64,000 bases of DNA. Source: Rhizobium grahamii CCGE 502. GTDB taxonomy: Bacteria > Pseudomonadota > Alphaproteobacteria > Rhizobiales > Rhizobiaceae. Every line of letters starts with the position of its first letter. The first letter of the stretch is position 1. This document shows, piece after piece, positions 9,118 through 18,470 of the stretch. The notes below the pieces were generated by a model that worked only from the letters and a program-made list of their open reading frames with translations, searched no databases and was not told the origin of the DNA. Where the stretch lies: assembly GCF_000298315.2 (NCBI RefSeq), contig NZ_AEYE02000035.1, positions 372,001 to 436,000 on the forward strand, written 5' to 3'. Made by a program: the position numbers and the translations under genes.

Positions 9118-9638
9118 GCGCATGAGCGTAGGGGAAATGACGAGCTTGGCAAAATGCATCTTCGTCTTTGGACGGCTCTTCAGTAAAAGCTTGGATCCTT
9201 AACATTGCCAGGTATGACTAGGCAGTTCCGATTTTCCTTCTCGCCGCGCTTTCGTCGGGCATCTGCGACGTAGCCTCAACCTCGTGGCCATCATCTGCGA
9301 TTAAGTCGTGCGCTATCCCACTGACCCACGGGCCACCTTCGTCTGGGTCAGGTCGATAGCTACCTCGCCTTCCGGCTTTTAAGATCCGCCTCGACGCTCT
9401 TCCGGAGAGCGTCCATGATGTTGACCGGGACGATCGGGCGTCGTCAGTACTTTGTGATCCCGCCATTGAGCTTTACAATCGCGGTTGTCGCTCTGTGGAT
9501 GGAATGGCGGCGGCTTTGATCGGGGGCTACGTTGGCCTCCCCGGCACGCGCATCATGCACCTCGTTTTTTCTTACGGCACCCGGCTACGCGGGGGATCCC
9601 GCTTTGGTCGTGTGTCGGCCGCGATGACGCCGCCTCGA
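9118..9638. other. Intergenic region with a possible decayed gene end
   Basis: On the minus strand near 9371-9437 one frame reads VNIMDALRKSVEADLKSRK before a stop, which resembles the C-terminal tail of bacterial Ku proteins. No other part of Ku is present, so this can only be a relic or a chance match. The rest holds no supported gene. Confidence 0.3.
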
Positions 9639-10508
9639 TCAACCGCCAAGCACAAATCGCGAAAACGCGAGAGAATTTCGCGCATCCTCGTCCATCTTGG
9701 CTTCGTCAGCGCCATCTGTCAGATCACGCCAGACCCGGATATCAGAGCCAATCGTGCCGCCGGTCTTGACGAATGGCTCCATCACAACAACACCGGTGTA
9801 GTGTATTTTGCGAAGCGCAAGACCCACCTCGTGCCAGGGTATTCTGCCTTTCCCCGGTACGCGGCGATTGCTTTCTCCAGTGTGGAAATGACCCAACAAC
9901 GGGCCAGCGGTGCGGATAGCATCGCCGAAACTATCTTCCTCGATATTCATGTGGAAGGTGTCGAGCATCACCTTAACATTTGACTTGCCGACGTCATTTA
10001 CGAAGGCAACGCCCTCAGCGGCAGTGTTCAGAACATGGTTCTCGAACCGGTTCAACACCTCGATGCAAAGGTTTATACCTAAGTCGTTCGCAAAGTCGGC
10101 AATGCCGTAAATCCCCTCGACACCACGGGCCCGATCGCCGACTTTATCGACTGGCTGTGTGTAATCCACTGGCCAATAAGAGTGGAGTGCACCTCCGATC
10201 GTCTTGATGTCAAGCTTGGCTACGTTGGTGAGCGTCTGCTCGAAAAACGCTTTGCCAGCAGCCCGTACCGTGCTGTCGGGCGACGACAGATTTTTGGCCC
10301 TGGAAGGACCGATCCCCGCGGTCAGAATGATACCGTTATCTCTCGCGCTCTGCTTGATCGCCGCGAGGTCCGCGTCGCTGTATTCGTTGATGTGATGCGC
10401 GGCGACTTCGATAACGTCGAACCCAAGCTTTGCCACCTTTTCGACGTACGGGCCAAACTTCGCGCTCCATTCATGCTCCCAGTAGGAGTAGTAGATTCCG
10501 TGTTTCAT
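9639..10508 (-). CDS. D-psicose (D-allulose) 3-epimerase
   Basis: A 289-residue TIM-barrel epimerase that interconverts D-psicose and D-fructose at C3 using a divalent metal (Mn or Co in the family). Length and sequence follow the Agrobacterium tumefaciens enzyme closely: it begins MKHGIYYSYWEHEWSAKFGP and ends NSLAFSRFVLGG. The four metal ligands known there fall at the same numbers: E150 (CIEVLNRFENH), D183 (MLDTFHMNIEE), H209 (GHFHTGES) and E244 (VVMEPF); E156 and R215 are kept too. GGAGG precedes the ATG at 10508. Last gene of the leftward CUT2 operon, which suggests that the imported sugar is, or becomes, a 3-epimerisable ketose. Confidence 0.93.
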   Translation of the reverse strand: MKHGIYYSYWEHEWSAKFGPYVEKVAKLGFDVIEVAAHHINEYSDADLAAIKQSARDNGIILTAGIGPSRAKNLSSPDSTVRAAGKAFFEQTLTNVAKLDIKTIGGALHSYWPVDYTQPVDKVGDRARGVEGIYGIADFANDLGINLCIEVLNRFENHVLNTAAEGVAFVNDVGKSNVKVMLDTFHMNIEEDSFGDAIRTAGPLLGHFHTGESNRRVPGKGRIPWHEVGLALRKIHYTGVVVMEPFVKTGGTIGSDIRVWRDLTDGADEAKMDEDARNSLAFSRFVLGG

Positions 10509-10625
10509 AAGAGCCTCCTTGAGGTTTCAGCTGTGTTGGTGGCGGCTTGTTGGGCGAGACGCAATGGTGCGCGACCTCAAGCCGAATAGCGGCGAACCGA
10601 AAGGCCTTCGGTCCGTCTTGGCGAA

Positions 10626-11273
10626 TTAGTTGTTGTCGATGCGTCTGTCGGGCTCAGCGCTGCCCGATATGATGGCAAGACCGTTCGGCAGATCGTTCTC
10701 TTCGACCTTGCGATTGATTTCCTGTGGACCGAGCCCAAAGGACTTCCAGCGATCCTGTAGTCGCTTCCGTAAATTGCCCTCGCTGACGTCCACGAAGACC
10801 GTGAAGTCGAAAATGGCTTTGAGCCTGTCCCATGGAGCTTGGCGGGAAAGAAGGTAATTCCCTTCGCAGACAATGATGTCTGTTGATTGCGGGATCAGAC
10901 TTCCACCAGCACGGGCGATTTCGATCGAACGATCAAACACCGGGACGGCGATGACGTCGTCTTCATTTGCCTTGAGCCGCTCGAGCATCCGACGAAACCC
11001 ATGTGCGTCGAAGGTGTCGATGGCCCCCTTAAACGGCCGCCGGCCCATCTGTTCCAAGACGACGTCATCGTAGTGATAGCCATCCATGGTGAACAGGGCG
11101 GCATTACAACCGTGGACCGAGTTGAGCGCCTGGACCACCTTTTGAGCGACGGTGGACTTGCCCGACCCAGGTGCGCCCGATATGCCAATCAAGACCCTCT
11201 TGCCGCTACTCTCGGATAGCCGCTCAGCAGCGACCTTGGCGATTTCACTCGCGCTTTCATCGATCTTGCTCAA
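10626..11273 (-). CDS. P-loop carbohydrate/nucleoside kinase, FrcK/uridine-kinase-like
   Basis: A 215-residue P-loop kinase of the PRK/uridine kinase/PanK group. Walker A is GAPGSGKSTVAQK near residue 32; TMDGYHYDD and RRPFKGAIDTFD follow, as in fructose-transport kinase FrcK of rhizobial frc operons, and VCEGNYLL is the Walker B-like strand. It starts with TTG at 11273, with GGGAGG seven bases upstream. It lies between two ketose 3-epimerase genes in a transporter operon, so it may phosphorylate the epimerised ketose. The substrate is not known; FrcK itself has never been a clear fructokinase, so this is inference. Confidence 0.8.
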   Translation of the reverse strand: MSKIDESASEIAKVAAERLSESSGKRVLIGISGAPGSGKSTVAQKVVQALNSVHGCNAALFTMDGYHYDDVVLEQMGRRPFKGAIDTFDAHGFRRMLERLKANEDDVIAVPVFDRSIEIARAGGSLIPQSTDIIVCEGNYLLSRQAPWDRLKAIFDFTVFVDVSEGNLRKRLQDRWKSFGLGPQEINRKVEENDLPNGLAIISGSAEPDRRIDNN

Positions 11274-11303
11274 GGAATTCCTCCCTTCTATCGGACTGGC
11301 GGA

Positions 11304-12164
11304 CTATGCGACGAAGCCCTGCATTCCGTATTGCGCTGCCTTGCCACGCAGAAACGAGAGACCGCTTCCCATGACCTCCTCTTCGTCGCGGGCAACCGGA
11401 CGCCAAGTTGATATGTCGCCGGCCATTTCGCGCGGCATGCTGACAAAGCTCTCAAGGACTAAAGCGCCCTTAAAGCCAATTGCCGAAAGGGCAACGAATA
11501 TCGAATCCCATGGGACATTACCCGCACCCGGGGTGCCACGATCGCTCTCAGACATGTGCATGTACTTGAGGTGATCGCGTGCGGCGAGAATGCCGTTGGC
11601 GGCGCCCTTCTCCTCGATGTTCATGTGGAAGGTGTCCAGATGGACGAAGACGTTGTCCATGCCAATCCGCTCGACCAGCGCAACCGCTTGCTCCGCGGTG
11701 TTGACGAGATGGTTTTCGTAGCGGTTCACGGCTTCGACACCGAGCTGGATGCCCTTGGACTTAGCTCGTCTCGCTGCCGCCTCGAGGGCACGGGAAAGGT
11801 TGTCGTACTCGGCTTGAGTTGGCAATGAGCCAGTTCGTTCATTAGTGCCGCCAAAGGTGACGCCGGTGAGTGCCTCAGCGCCCATTTCGGCGGCCTTGTC
11901 GATTGCGATCTCCAAGTGAAGGGTAGCTGCATCGGGTCGTCTCGATGCCCACGCTGCCTCGGGAAGCACGAGTGAACATGCCGCTCTGATGTTGTTCTCC
12001 TCCAAAACCGCGCGAGTGTGCCCGGCGTCTACCGAGGGCGCATCGATCAACGGAATTTCGATGAACCCGAGCTGATACTTCTTTGCACCGCCAATGGCCC
12101 GCTCCGCCCCTGCGCGGTTCCAGTTCATTGTCCACATGCTTGCGTGAATTCCGAAACCCTGCAA
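11304..12164 (-). CDS. Ketose 3-epimerase, D-tagatose 3-epimerase family
   Basis: A 286-residue TIM-barrel protein of the AP-endonuclease-2/tagatose-epimerase family. The four metal-ligand positions are kept: E144 (GVEAVNRYENH), D177 (VHLDTFHMNIEE), H203 (YMHMSESDRG) and E238 (LVLESF). It is clearly different from the psicose epimerase two genes downstream, and its pattern is nearer to L-ribulose 3-epimerase-type enzymes of Mesorhizobium. Translation probably begins at TTG 12164 with AAGGGA upstream; the ATG a few bases earlier is out of frame. It sits three bases after the permease stop. Confidence 0.87.
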   Translation of the reverse strand: MQGFGIHASMWTMNWNRAGAERAIGGAKKYQLGFIEIPLIDAPSVDAGHTRAVLEENNIRAACSLVLPEAAWASRRPDAATLHLEIAIDKAAEMGAEALTGVTFGGTNERTGSLPTQAEYDNLSRALEAAARRAKSKGIQLGVEAVNRYENHLVNTAEQAVALVERIGMDNVFVHLDTFHMNIEEKGAANGILAARDHLKYMHMSESDRGTPGAGNVPWDSIFVALSAIGFKGALVLESFVSMPREMAGDISTWRPVARDEEEVMGSGLSFLRGKAAQYGMQGFVA

Positions 12165-12167
12165 GAT

Positions 12168-13163
12168 TCATCCCTTCTTTCTGCGTGCGGCCATATAGGC
12201 CGAAGCCATGGTTCTCGCGGCCATGACGACAATCATCAGTACGCCCCATAGCGCGGTAGCCAAATGTTGGTTCGCTCCCATCAAATTAAGACCCGAGGAC
12301 AAAAGCTGGAGCACGATGAGTGCGACGAAAACCGGCAAAACTCGTCCGAAACCACCGAAGGGATTGATGCCTCCAAGGAATGCGGCAAGTACCGTAATCA
12401 GCAGATAGGATTCACCGTGCCCGACGCGTACCGAATTGAACCTCGCGAGCATGATCACGCCGGCGACGGCGCACATCACTCCAGACAGCGTGTAGACGAG
12501 GACGAGAATGCGACGCGTATTCAGACCGGAATAGCGGGCCGCATCGATGTTGGAGCCGATCATCAGCAGGCCGAAACCTAGCTTGAAGCGCGTCAGCAGG
12601 AGTTGCCACAGCCCGACACATACAATGAAGATCAAGAGCGGGATCGGCAGCCCAAAAATCTCACCGTGTCCGATCGGCGCAATGAAGCTCGGGAAGCCCG
12701 ATACGTCACCGCCCCGAGTGAGGAACTCGCCCAAGCCGCGCAAGAAGATCATCATCGACAACGTCACGAGGATCGGGTGCGCTCTTGTGTAGGCGATGGC
12801 AGCCCCCGTCATCAGACCCGCGGCACCACCGGTGACAAGGGCGGCAAGGACCCCAACCAAGAACGCAGACGGGGATGCGTCGACGCCACCGTAAATTTGC
12901 ATTACCCAAGCTGCCGCGAGACCCGACAGATTGGCGGTGAACGTGACGGACAAATTGATGCCGCCTGTCAGGAGCGGGAGCAGCATGGCGAGCGTCAGCA
13001 GTCCTAGCTCCGGAAGCTGGAATGCGACCGATCCGAACGTTGCGGCCGAGATGAAATTGTTTGCTGCAAGACCGAAGATGACCATCACCGCGAGGAAGGC
13101 GATGGCGGGACCTGTCATATCCGCACCGAAGGTGGAGCTAAACTTCTGAGCGATCGCTTTCAT
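12168..13163 (-). CDS. CUT2 sugar ABC transporter permease
   Basis: A 331-residue RbsC-type permease. The start at 13163 (MKAIAQKFSSTFGAD) shares one base with the stop of the preceding permease (TGATG), which rules out the longer open frame to 13352. The signature LLTGGINLSVTFTANLSGLA replaces the common GGIDLSVG block; about nine hydrophobic segments follow, and FLGGINPFGGFGRVLPVFVA is the cytoplasmic glycine-rich loop. It pairs with the next permease gene upstream to form a heteromeric channel. Confidence 0.9.
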   Translation of the reverse strand: MKAIAQKFSSTFGADMTGPAIAFLAVMVIFGLAANNFISAATFGSVAFQLPELGLLTLAMLLPLLTGGINLSVTFTANLSGLAAAWVMQIYGGVDASPSAFLVGVLAALVTGGAAGLMTGAAIAYTRAHPILVTLSMMIFLRGLGEFLTRGGDVSGFPSFIAPIGHGEIFGLPIPLLIFIVCVGLWQLLLTRFKLGFGLLMIGSNIDAARYSGLNTRRILVLVYTLSGVMCAVAGVIMLARFNSVRVGHGESYLLITVLAAFLGGINPFGGFGRVLPVFVALIVLQLLSSGLNLMGANQHLATALWGVLMIVVMAARTMASAYMAARRKKG

Positions 13164-14176
13164 CAGCGTGCTCTCCCCCGTCTGGCGTTGCTCTTTGCAA
13201 GGAACGGCAGAAGCTTGTCGATGCGTGCCGATGAGAGCGTTATGGCGATGAGAATGATCGCGCCAACGATCATTTTGAATGCGAATGGCGAGACACCCAT
13301 CAAATTCAGGCCGTTCTGCGTGATTGAAACCATCAGAACACCGAGTACGCACCCGATAACTGATCCCTTACCGCCGCCGAGCCGTGCGCCGCCGAGGACA
13401 GTGGCGGCAAGGACGTCGAGTTCACGACCGTAAAGCGCGTTAGGAACGACTTCTTCGGCGTAGTGGGCCTGCATCAGACCGCCGATACCTGCCATAAGAC
13501 CCAGCCACCCGAACGAGATGTAATGCATGGCTCCGATGTTGATGCCGAAGCGACGCGCTCCTTCCGGGTTGTCGCCAAACGCGTAGAGCTGTCGCCCGAT
13601 CGTCGTCCGGGAAATCATGAACCACGTGGCAACGCAGCAGAGGACCATGACGACGACAGGCAGGGTAAGCTCAACCCAAGAGCCGTCAGCCATCTCGTGT
13701 TCAAAGAACACCACGCGGGTGGTCAGCCATTCAGGCAAGTCGTAGATCGAGACGCCCTTGGTGAAGAACATCAGGAGCCCGAAGAAGATGTTGAAGGTCG
13801 AGATTGTCGCGACAATCGAGATTATGTTCAGGCGGTAAACTAAGGCGGCGTTGATCAGACCCAACCCGATCCCGATAGCTCCAGCGATAATGAACGCTTC
13901 GGCCCAGTTCCCGCCGCCCAGTGCACCTAGGGCCAGTGCAGTGATGTATTGGACGACAGACGCGGCCACGGCGAATGAGATGTCGATCCCACCTGAAATC
14001 AGGACAACGAGTAATCCGACGGCAAAGATGATGTTGACGGCCGAGACGTTCAGCACATCAAACGCGTTCGAGGCAGTAAGAAACCGATCTGTCTGAAATG
14101 ACAGGCCCCCGCAAAGAACGATCATGACCGCCAGAAGCGTGAACTCTGTCGTGTGTCCAAGGATCAGCCTACGCAT
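13163..14176 (-). CDS. CUT2 sugar ABC transporter permease
   Basis: A 337-residue RbsC-type permease. The signature is VLISGGIDISFAVAASVVQY and the glycine-rich loop is TVLGGARLGGGKGSVIGCVL. I start it at ATG 14176 (MRRLILGHTTEF), which overlaps the ATPase stop by 8 bp; an upstream frame to 14209 lies wholly inside the ATPase gene. Ten or so hydrophobic segments are visible. Membrane half of the putative ketose importer. Confidence 0.9.
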   Translation of the reverse strand: MRRLILGHTTEFTLLAVMIVLCGGLSFQTDRFLTASNAFDVLNVSAVNIIFAVGLLVVLISGGIDISFAVAASVVQYITALALGALGGGNWAEAFIIAGAIGIGLGLINAALVYRLNIISIVATISTFNIFFGLLMFFTKGVSIYDLPEWLTTRVVFFEHEMADGSWVELTLPVVVMVLCCVATWFMISRTTIGRQLYAFGDNPEGARRFGINIGAMHYISFGWLGLMAGIGGLMQAHYAEEVVPNALYGRELDVLAATVLGGARLGGGKGSVIGCVLGVLMVSITQNGLNLMGVSPFAFKMIVGAIILIAITLSSARIDKLLPFLAKSNARRGRAR

Positions 14177-15659
14177 AGACGGCAGCCTCCAGTTCGGCGA
14201 GCGATACACTTCGCGGGTCGTAGGTCGCGTGAATTTTGCCTTCCACCATGTGAATGATGCGGTCGGCGTTGAAATAGACCTCCGGCGGCTCGTCGGAGAT
14301 CAGAATGATAGCCAGACCCTGGGTTGCCAGCTGGCGTACGATTTCGAAGATGCCTGCCCGGGCACCAACATCGACCCCGACTGTCGGAGCATCGAGGATG
14401 AGAATCTTCGGGCCAATAGCCAGCCACTTGGCGATCGCGACACGCTGCTGATTACCACCAGACAGCGTCCGAATGGGATCATCGGGCGTCCCAATCTTGA
14501 CGCCGAGTGCCGAAATCCAGTGGTCGACGACGCTGGCTTTCTTGGCTGGAGAGATCATACCGCCCGACAGAAGTTTATCGAGGGATGCCATGACGAGGTT
14601 GTCGGCGATTGACTGCGGCTGGTTAAGGCCAAGCGAAAGCCGGTCTTCCGAAAGATAGGCAACGCCCGCGCGAATGGCGTCCCGATTGGAGCCGTAACTC
14701 ACGCGCTCTCCCTCGATTGTGATCTCCCCTGCGTGCGGACGATGCATTCCGAAAAGGGTAAGCGCCAGCTCCGTCCGCCCCGCACCGAGCAGGCCGGTAA
14801 TACCAAGCGTTTCACCTCGTCGAAGATCAAATGCGATATTCTCGAACTCCCCAGCTCGGGTAAGTCCGCGAACGGAAAGCACAATTGGTTTTTGGTCATG
14901 ATCGTTGGCGATCACGGTGTTGTCGAAGTTGCGGCCCGTCATGAGTTCAGTCACTCGCGACTGGGTCATCCCTTCGACAGGGTAAACGCCGACCAGCGCG
15001 CCATCGCGGAGGACAGTAATCCGATTAGAAATTTCCAGCACCTCCGCAAGGCGATGCGATACGAATACGACTGCGACACCGGATGCAGACAGGTTGCGGA
15101 CGATGTCGATAAGATAGTCAGTCTCGGATTGGGTCAGCGACGCAGTTGGCTCGTCCATGAACACAAGGCGGGCCTCACCGACGAGCGCGCGCGCAATCGC
15201 CACGATTTGACGTTGTGCGATCGGCAATTCCTTGAGCGGCAGGTGGGCATCGATGGTGACGCCCAGCCGGGCAAGGGCGTTTTCGGCCGCGTCTTCAATC
15301 TTCCTCTTGTCGACGAGGCCGTATTTGCCGTTGACCGCGTATTGAAATCCGATGTTTTCGGCGACCGTCATCTCTGGGAAGAGCGCGAGGTCCTGCCAGA
15401 TGACCTGAATGCCAAGCGATTGCGCTAGCGCCGGTGTCATCGCAGTAATGGGCTGGTCGTCGAAAAAGAACTCAGCGCCATCCTGCGGCTTGTAAACGCC
15501 GGTGATCACTTTGATCAGCGTGCTCTTGCCGCAGCCGTTTTCTCCTGCGAGGCAATGAACCTCGCCGGGATTGACCTCGAACGAAACACCTTTCAGTGCC
15601 CGCACCCCGCCAAAGGTAACTTTGATATTCCTGAGTGAGAGAAGCGTTTTAGCGCTCAT
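14169..15659 (-). CDS. CUT2 sugar ABC transporter ATP-binding protein
   Basis: A 496-residue double-ABC ATPase of the RbsA type. Walker A of the first domain is GENGCGKSTLIK near residue 40; the first signature region is LPIAQRQIVAIARAL with Walker B LVFMDEPTASL. The second domain has the degenerate GLLGAGRTELALTL and an intact LSGGNQQRVAIAKWL with ILILDAPTVGVDVG; the last block has Ala in place of the usual Glu (DAPTVG for DEPTRG), a family-typical degenerate second site. GGGAGA precedes the ATG at 15659. Confidence 0.92.
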   Translation of the reverse strand: MSAKTLLSLRNIKVTFGGVRALKGVSFEVNPGEVHCLAGENGCGKSTLIKVITGVYKPQDGAEFFFDDQPITAMTPALAQSLGIQVIWQDLALFPEMTVAENIGFQYAVNGKYGLVDKRKIEDAAENALARLGVTIDAHLPLKELPIAQRQIVAIARALVGEARLVFMDEPTASLTQSETDYLIDIVRNLSASGVAVVFVSHRLAEVLEISNRITVLRDGALVGVYPVEGMTQSRVTELMTGRNFDNTVIANDHDQKPIVLSVRGLTRAGEFENIAFDLRRGETLGITGLLGAGRTELALTLFGMHRPHAGEITIEGERVSYGSNRDAIRAGVAYLSEDRLSLGLNQPQSIADNLVMASLDKLLSGGMISPAKKASVVDHWISALGVKIGTPDDPIRTLSGGNQQRVAIAKWLAIGPKILILDAPTVGVDVGARAGIFEIVRQLATQGLAIILISDEPPEVYFNADRIIHMVEGKIHATYDPRSVSLAELEAAVYA

Positions 15660-15775
15660 AGCGTATCTCCCTGATCAGCCGCCCAAATCGGCGGAGTGCG
15701 CAGGTGCCAGTAAATCTCAAGGGGTGGGCCGCGTGGAGCAAGCTCCTCGCGACCCCAGGCTGAGGCCTCGGGAGG

Positions 15776-16750
15776 TTAAAGGCCCATGCCCACCAACTTG
15801 TCGATGCTTTCCTTGTTGATCGCCAAAAGCTGATCCACAACGATCGTATTGCCTTCTGGATTGATTTTTCCAAGACCCTCGATGTCATCGCCCGCCTTCG
15901 GCTCCTGGCCCTTGGAGATACGATCAGCTAGGGTCACGAAGACCTCGCCGGCCTGCTTGGGATTCCACATGAACCCGCCGGTGAGAGCACCCGACTTGAT
16001 GAGCTTTGCGCCCTGTCCTGGCGAGAACGGCCCAATGACGAACACTTTTCCGTCTTTGCGACGCTCTTCGACAGCGCGGCCTGCCCCGATGGGACCCTGT
16101 GATCCGAATGCCAAGAAGCCTTTGAGGTCGGCGTTTGCGGCCATGAGGTCGAGAGCGGTCGAGCGGCTCTTGTCCACGTCTTCAGCAACGCCGTAGCGGT
16201 CGCCCACAAGCTTCATCTCAGGATAGTTTGCCTTGATATAGGCGATAGCTGCGTCGGCCCAGGCATTGTGCAGCGGCACAGTCAGCGATCCAACGAAGAC
16301 CGCGTAGGAACCCTTGCCACCCATCTTCTCCGCCAGGAGCTTGCCATGCGCTTCACCGAAGCCCTTGGCAGAAGCAAGCTCGAAGTCCCAGTCAGCACCG
16401 ACCTGCTTGGGCGATTCATGCGTGATGACCTTGATACCGGCTTCCTGGGCCTTCTTGAGAACCGGTTCCAAGACCTTGGCGTCGTTCGGAACCACTCCGA
16501 TGTAATCAACCTTTTGTGCAATGAGGTCTTCGATAGCGCGAACCTGAAGAGCCGGATCGGCGCTGGTCGGACCGACCATGAAGCCTTCGACACCGAGCTT
16601 TGTGCTCTGCTCCTTGATACCGGCTTCCATGGCATTGAACCACGGGATACCGCCGATCTTGACGACGACACCGATCTTAGGCCCTGCGAATGCAGTGGAT
16701 GCAAGAAGCGTCAGCGAGAGGCCGAGCGTGATTGCGAGCATTCTCTTCAT
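15776..16750 (-). CDS. Sugar ABC transporter substrate-binding protein (RbsB-like)
   Basis: A 324-residue periplasmic binding protein, first gene of the leftward operon. The ATG at 16750 has GGAGGAGAG upstream, and the signal peptide is clear (MKRMLAITLGLSLTLLASTA, cut after AFA). The mature protein begins GPKIGVVVKIGGIPWFNAME, the typical lobe-1 strand with aromatic residues for sugar stacking, and shows DLIAQKVDYIGVVPNDAKVL and LKGFLAFGSQGPIGAGRA for the hinge regions. Ligand not proven; by operon content, a ketohexose or ketopentose such as psicose is likely. A 116-bp gap separates it from the ATPase gene. Confidence 0.9.
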   Translation of the reverse strand: MKRMLAITLGLSLTLLASTAFAGPKIGVVVKIGGIPWFNAMEAGIKEQSTKLGVEGFMVGPTSADPALQVRAIEDLIAQKVDYIGVVPNDAKVLEPVLKKAQEAGIKVITHESPKQVGADWDFELASAKGFGEAHGKLLAEKMGGKGSYAVFVGSLTVPLHNAWADAAIAYIKANYPEMKLVGDRYGVAEDVDKSRSTALDLMAANADLKGFLAFGSQGPIGAGRAVEERRKDGKVFVIGPFSPGQGAKLIKSGALTGGFMWNPKQAGEVFVTLADRISKGQEPKAGDDIEGLGKINPEGNTIVVDQLLAINKESIDKLVGMGL

Positions 16751-16875
16751 GGATTTCTCTCCTCCAAACAACTGACAAAGGAGATGCGCCACACGAGCCC
16801 TATGCCTGTGTGCTAAGCGTGTTCGGCTCCATGACAGAACCTCCTCCCTTGCCGCTTTCCTCAAAGCGCCCATCT

Positions 16876-16918
16876 GGTTGCACAACCGTTCTTGCTATCT
16901 TGCACAATCGATGGTGCA
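16876..16918. promoter_or_regulatory. Repeated TTGCACAA operator candidate
   Basis: The divergent gap between the binding-protein gene and the LacI regulator holds GGTTGCACAACC at 16876-16887 (inverted repeat, 5-2-5) and TGCACAATCGATGGTGCA at 16901-16918 (TGCAC/GTGCA arms). The octamer TTGCACAA occurs twice, 21 bp apart (16879 and 16900), which is two helical turns. This suits a regulator binding at two sites. Assignment to the adjacent LacI protein is inference. Confidence 0.5.
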
Positions 16919-16997
16919 CTAACCTTAACATCAAAAAGCCTTTCGTCAAGTGGTCCGATTGTTCTAGATAATGAAGCGCGCTGAGGAGATTCGCAGG

Positions 16998-18101
16998 ATG
17001 TCGGAAAGAGAGCAAAAAAAAGCAACGATTTACGATCTTTCTGTCGTGTCCGGCGCGTCGCCATCAACCGTCAGCGCGGTTCTCAATGGCACATGGCGCA
17101 AGCGGCGCATTTCCGAGGAGACTGCTGACAAGATCATGACACTGGCCAAAGCGCACCGCTATACGGCAAACCTGCAGGCCCGTGCGTTGAGAAGCTCGCG
17201 ATCCGGCCTTACCGGGCTGCTCCTGCCTGTCTACGACACCCGGTTCTTCTCATCGATGGCTCAGACCTTTGAAGCGAAAGCGCGCCAGCGCGGGCTGGTC
17301 CCCATGGTTGTTTCAGGACGGCGCGACCCGGAGGAGGAACGTCGAACGGTAGAATCTCTGATCGCGTACTCGATCGATTCGCTCTTCGTTGCCGGCGCGA
17401 CGGATCCAGACGGCGTTCATCAAGTCTGCCTCCAGGCAGGTGTGCCGCATGTGAATATTGACTTGCCAGGCAAATGCGCGCCTTCGATCATCTCGGACAA
17501 CCGGCAGGGGGCGGAGGCACTGACGACTGCTATCATTCGGCATGCCGAGGGGATTGGACCACTCTCTCCCGAAGACGTGTTTTTATTCGGTGGGCGTGAC
17601 GACCACGCAAGCCATGACCGAGTGATCGGTTTCCATGCGGTAAAGCAATCTATCCTCGGGGGTGATGTCCCGAAGGACGACATTGAGACCACTGGATATT
17701 CACCGGGCATGACCGCCCTCGCCTTCGAGCGCTTCTATGAGAAACATGGCAGGCTGCCACGTTGCTTCTTCGTAAATTCCTCGATCAATTTCGAGGGACT
17801 CTTACGTTTCATGGGACGTCACGATGGTGAGGCCTTCGGCGATATCGTGGTGGGTTGCTTCGACTACGATCCGTTCGGGTCGTTCCTTCCCTTCCCTGTT
17901 TACATGATCAGGCCAAATGTTTCGGAGATGCTCGATCGTGGGTTCGACTTGCTAGAGGACGACGATACGGAACCGCAGATCATCATGATCGAACCGCAGC
18001 TCGTGCCCCCGCGCACGGCGCTTGAGGGACCTCTCGACGCGATAATAGATCCATCGCCCACCTCCGATCGGACAGGCCTAATCGACGTTGAACTGTGCTA
18101 G
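16998..18101 (+). CDS. LacI-family transcriptional regulator
   Basis: A regulator of about 367 residues. The helix-turn-helix is TIYDLSVVSGASPSTVSAVL followed by an unusual basic wing (NGTWRKRRISEETADKI) and the hinge YTANLQARALRSS; the rest is a sugar-binding-protein-like effector domain. I prefer ATG 16998 (MSEREQKKATIYDLS), which has GAGGAG upstream, to the in-frame ATG at 16971. It diverges from the epimerase/CUT2 operon and probably controls it. The extra basic residues after the recognition helix are more than most LacI members have. Confidence 0.88.
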   Translation: MSEREQKKATIYDLSVVSGASPSTVSAVLNGTWRKRRISEETADKIMTLAKAHRYTANLQARALRSSRSGLTGLLLPVYDTRFFSSMAQTFEAKARQRGLVPMVVSGRRDPEEERRTVESLIAYSIDSLFVAGATDPDGVHQVCLQAGVPHVNIDLPGKCAPSIISDNRQGAEALTTAIIRHAEGIGPLSPEDVFLFGGRDDHASHDRVIGFHAVKQSILGGDVPKDDIETTGYSPGMTALAFERFYEKHGRLPRCFFVNSSINFEGLLRFMGRHDGEAFGDIVVGCFDYDPFGSFLPFPVYMIRPNVSEMLDRGFDLLEDDDTEPQIIMIEPQLVPPRTALEGPLDAIIDPSPTSDRTGLIDVELC

Positions 18102-18470
18102 ACAGCCCACGCCTTAGAACCCGCAGCTATGCTGATGGCAATGGCATGACCCACGCACATCTGGGCAATCAGGGAGCGGAACCCGAGACAAAGGGTGTCG
18201 TGGACCATAATAGCACCTTCGTCTTCTTTGCAGGCGCGAACCTCAGCCGTTTCATCCCCCTTTTGGCACGATGGAGTATTCCTGAGGCGGTGACTGGTGG
18301 TCAGCTCGCCACCGTGAAATAGGATCGAATAGGGGCCCGGGCACTTCGGGGCCTTATGGCCTGGGGAATAAGCCGCCGGGCTCTTTTCACAACTGCGCGC
18401 TGGCTTTTCGGCAATTCCAACTGATCGTGGCAGCTGTTCGCTGAACTGACAGATCCGCGGAACCTCAGCG
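18102..18470. other. Intergenic region with GC-rich hairpins
   Basis: No gene is supported. At 18331-18385 several GC-rich inverted repeats lie close together (for example GGCCTTATGGCC, and AGCC-GCCG-GGCT followed by CTTTT), so an RNA structure or terminator reading rightward is possible. The minus-strand open frame through here runs in from the downstream side of the fkbM-type gene and has no start signal. Confidence 0.35.

Noticed and set aside
9371-9437. Ku-like C-terminal tail on the minus strand (VNIMDALRKSVEADLKSRK)
   Set aside because: Only about 20 residues match, and no Ku core is present upstream; too short to call a pseudogene.
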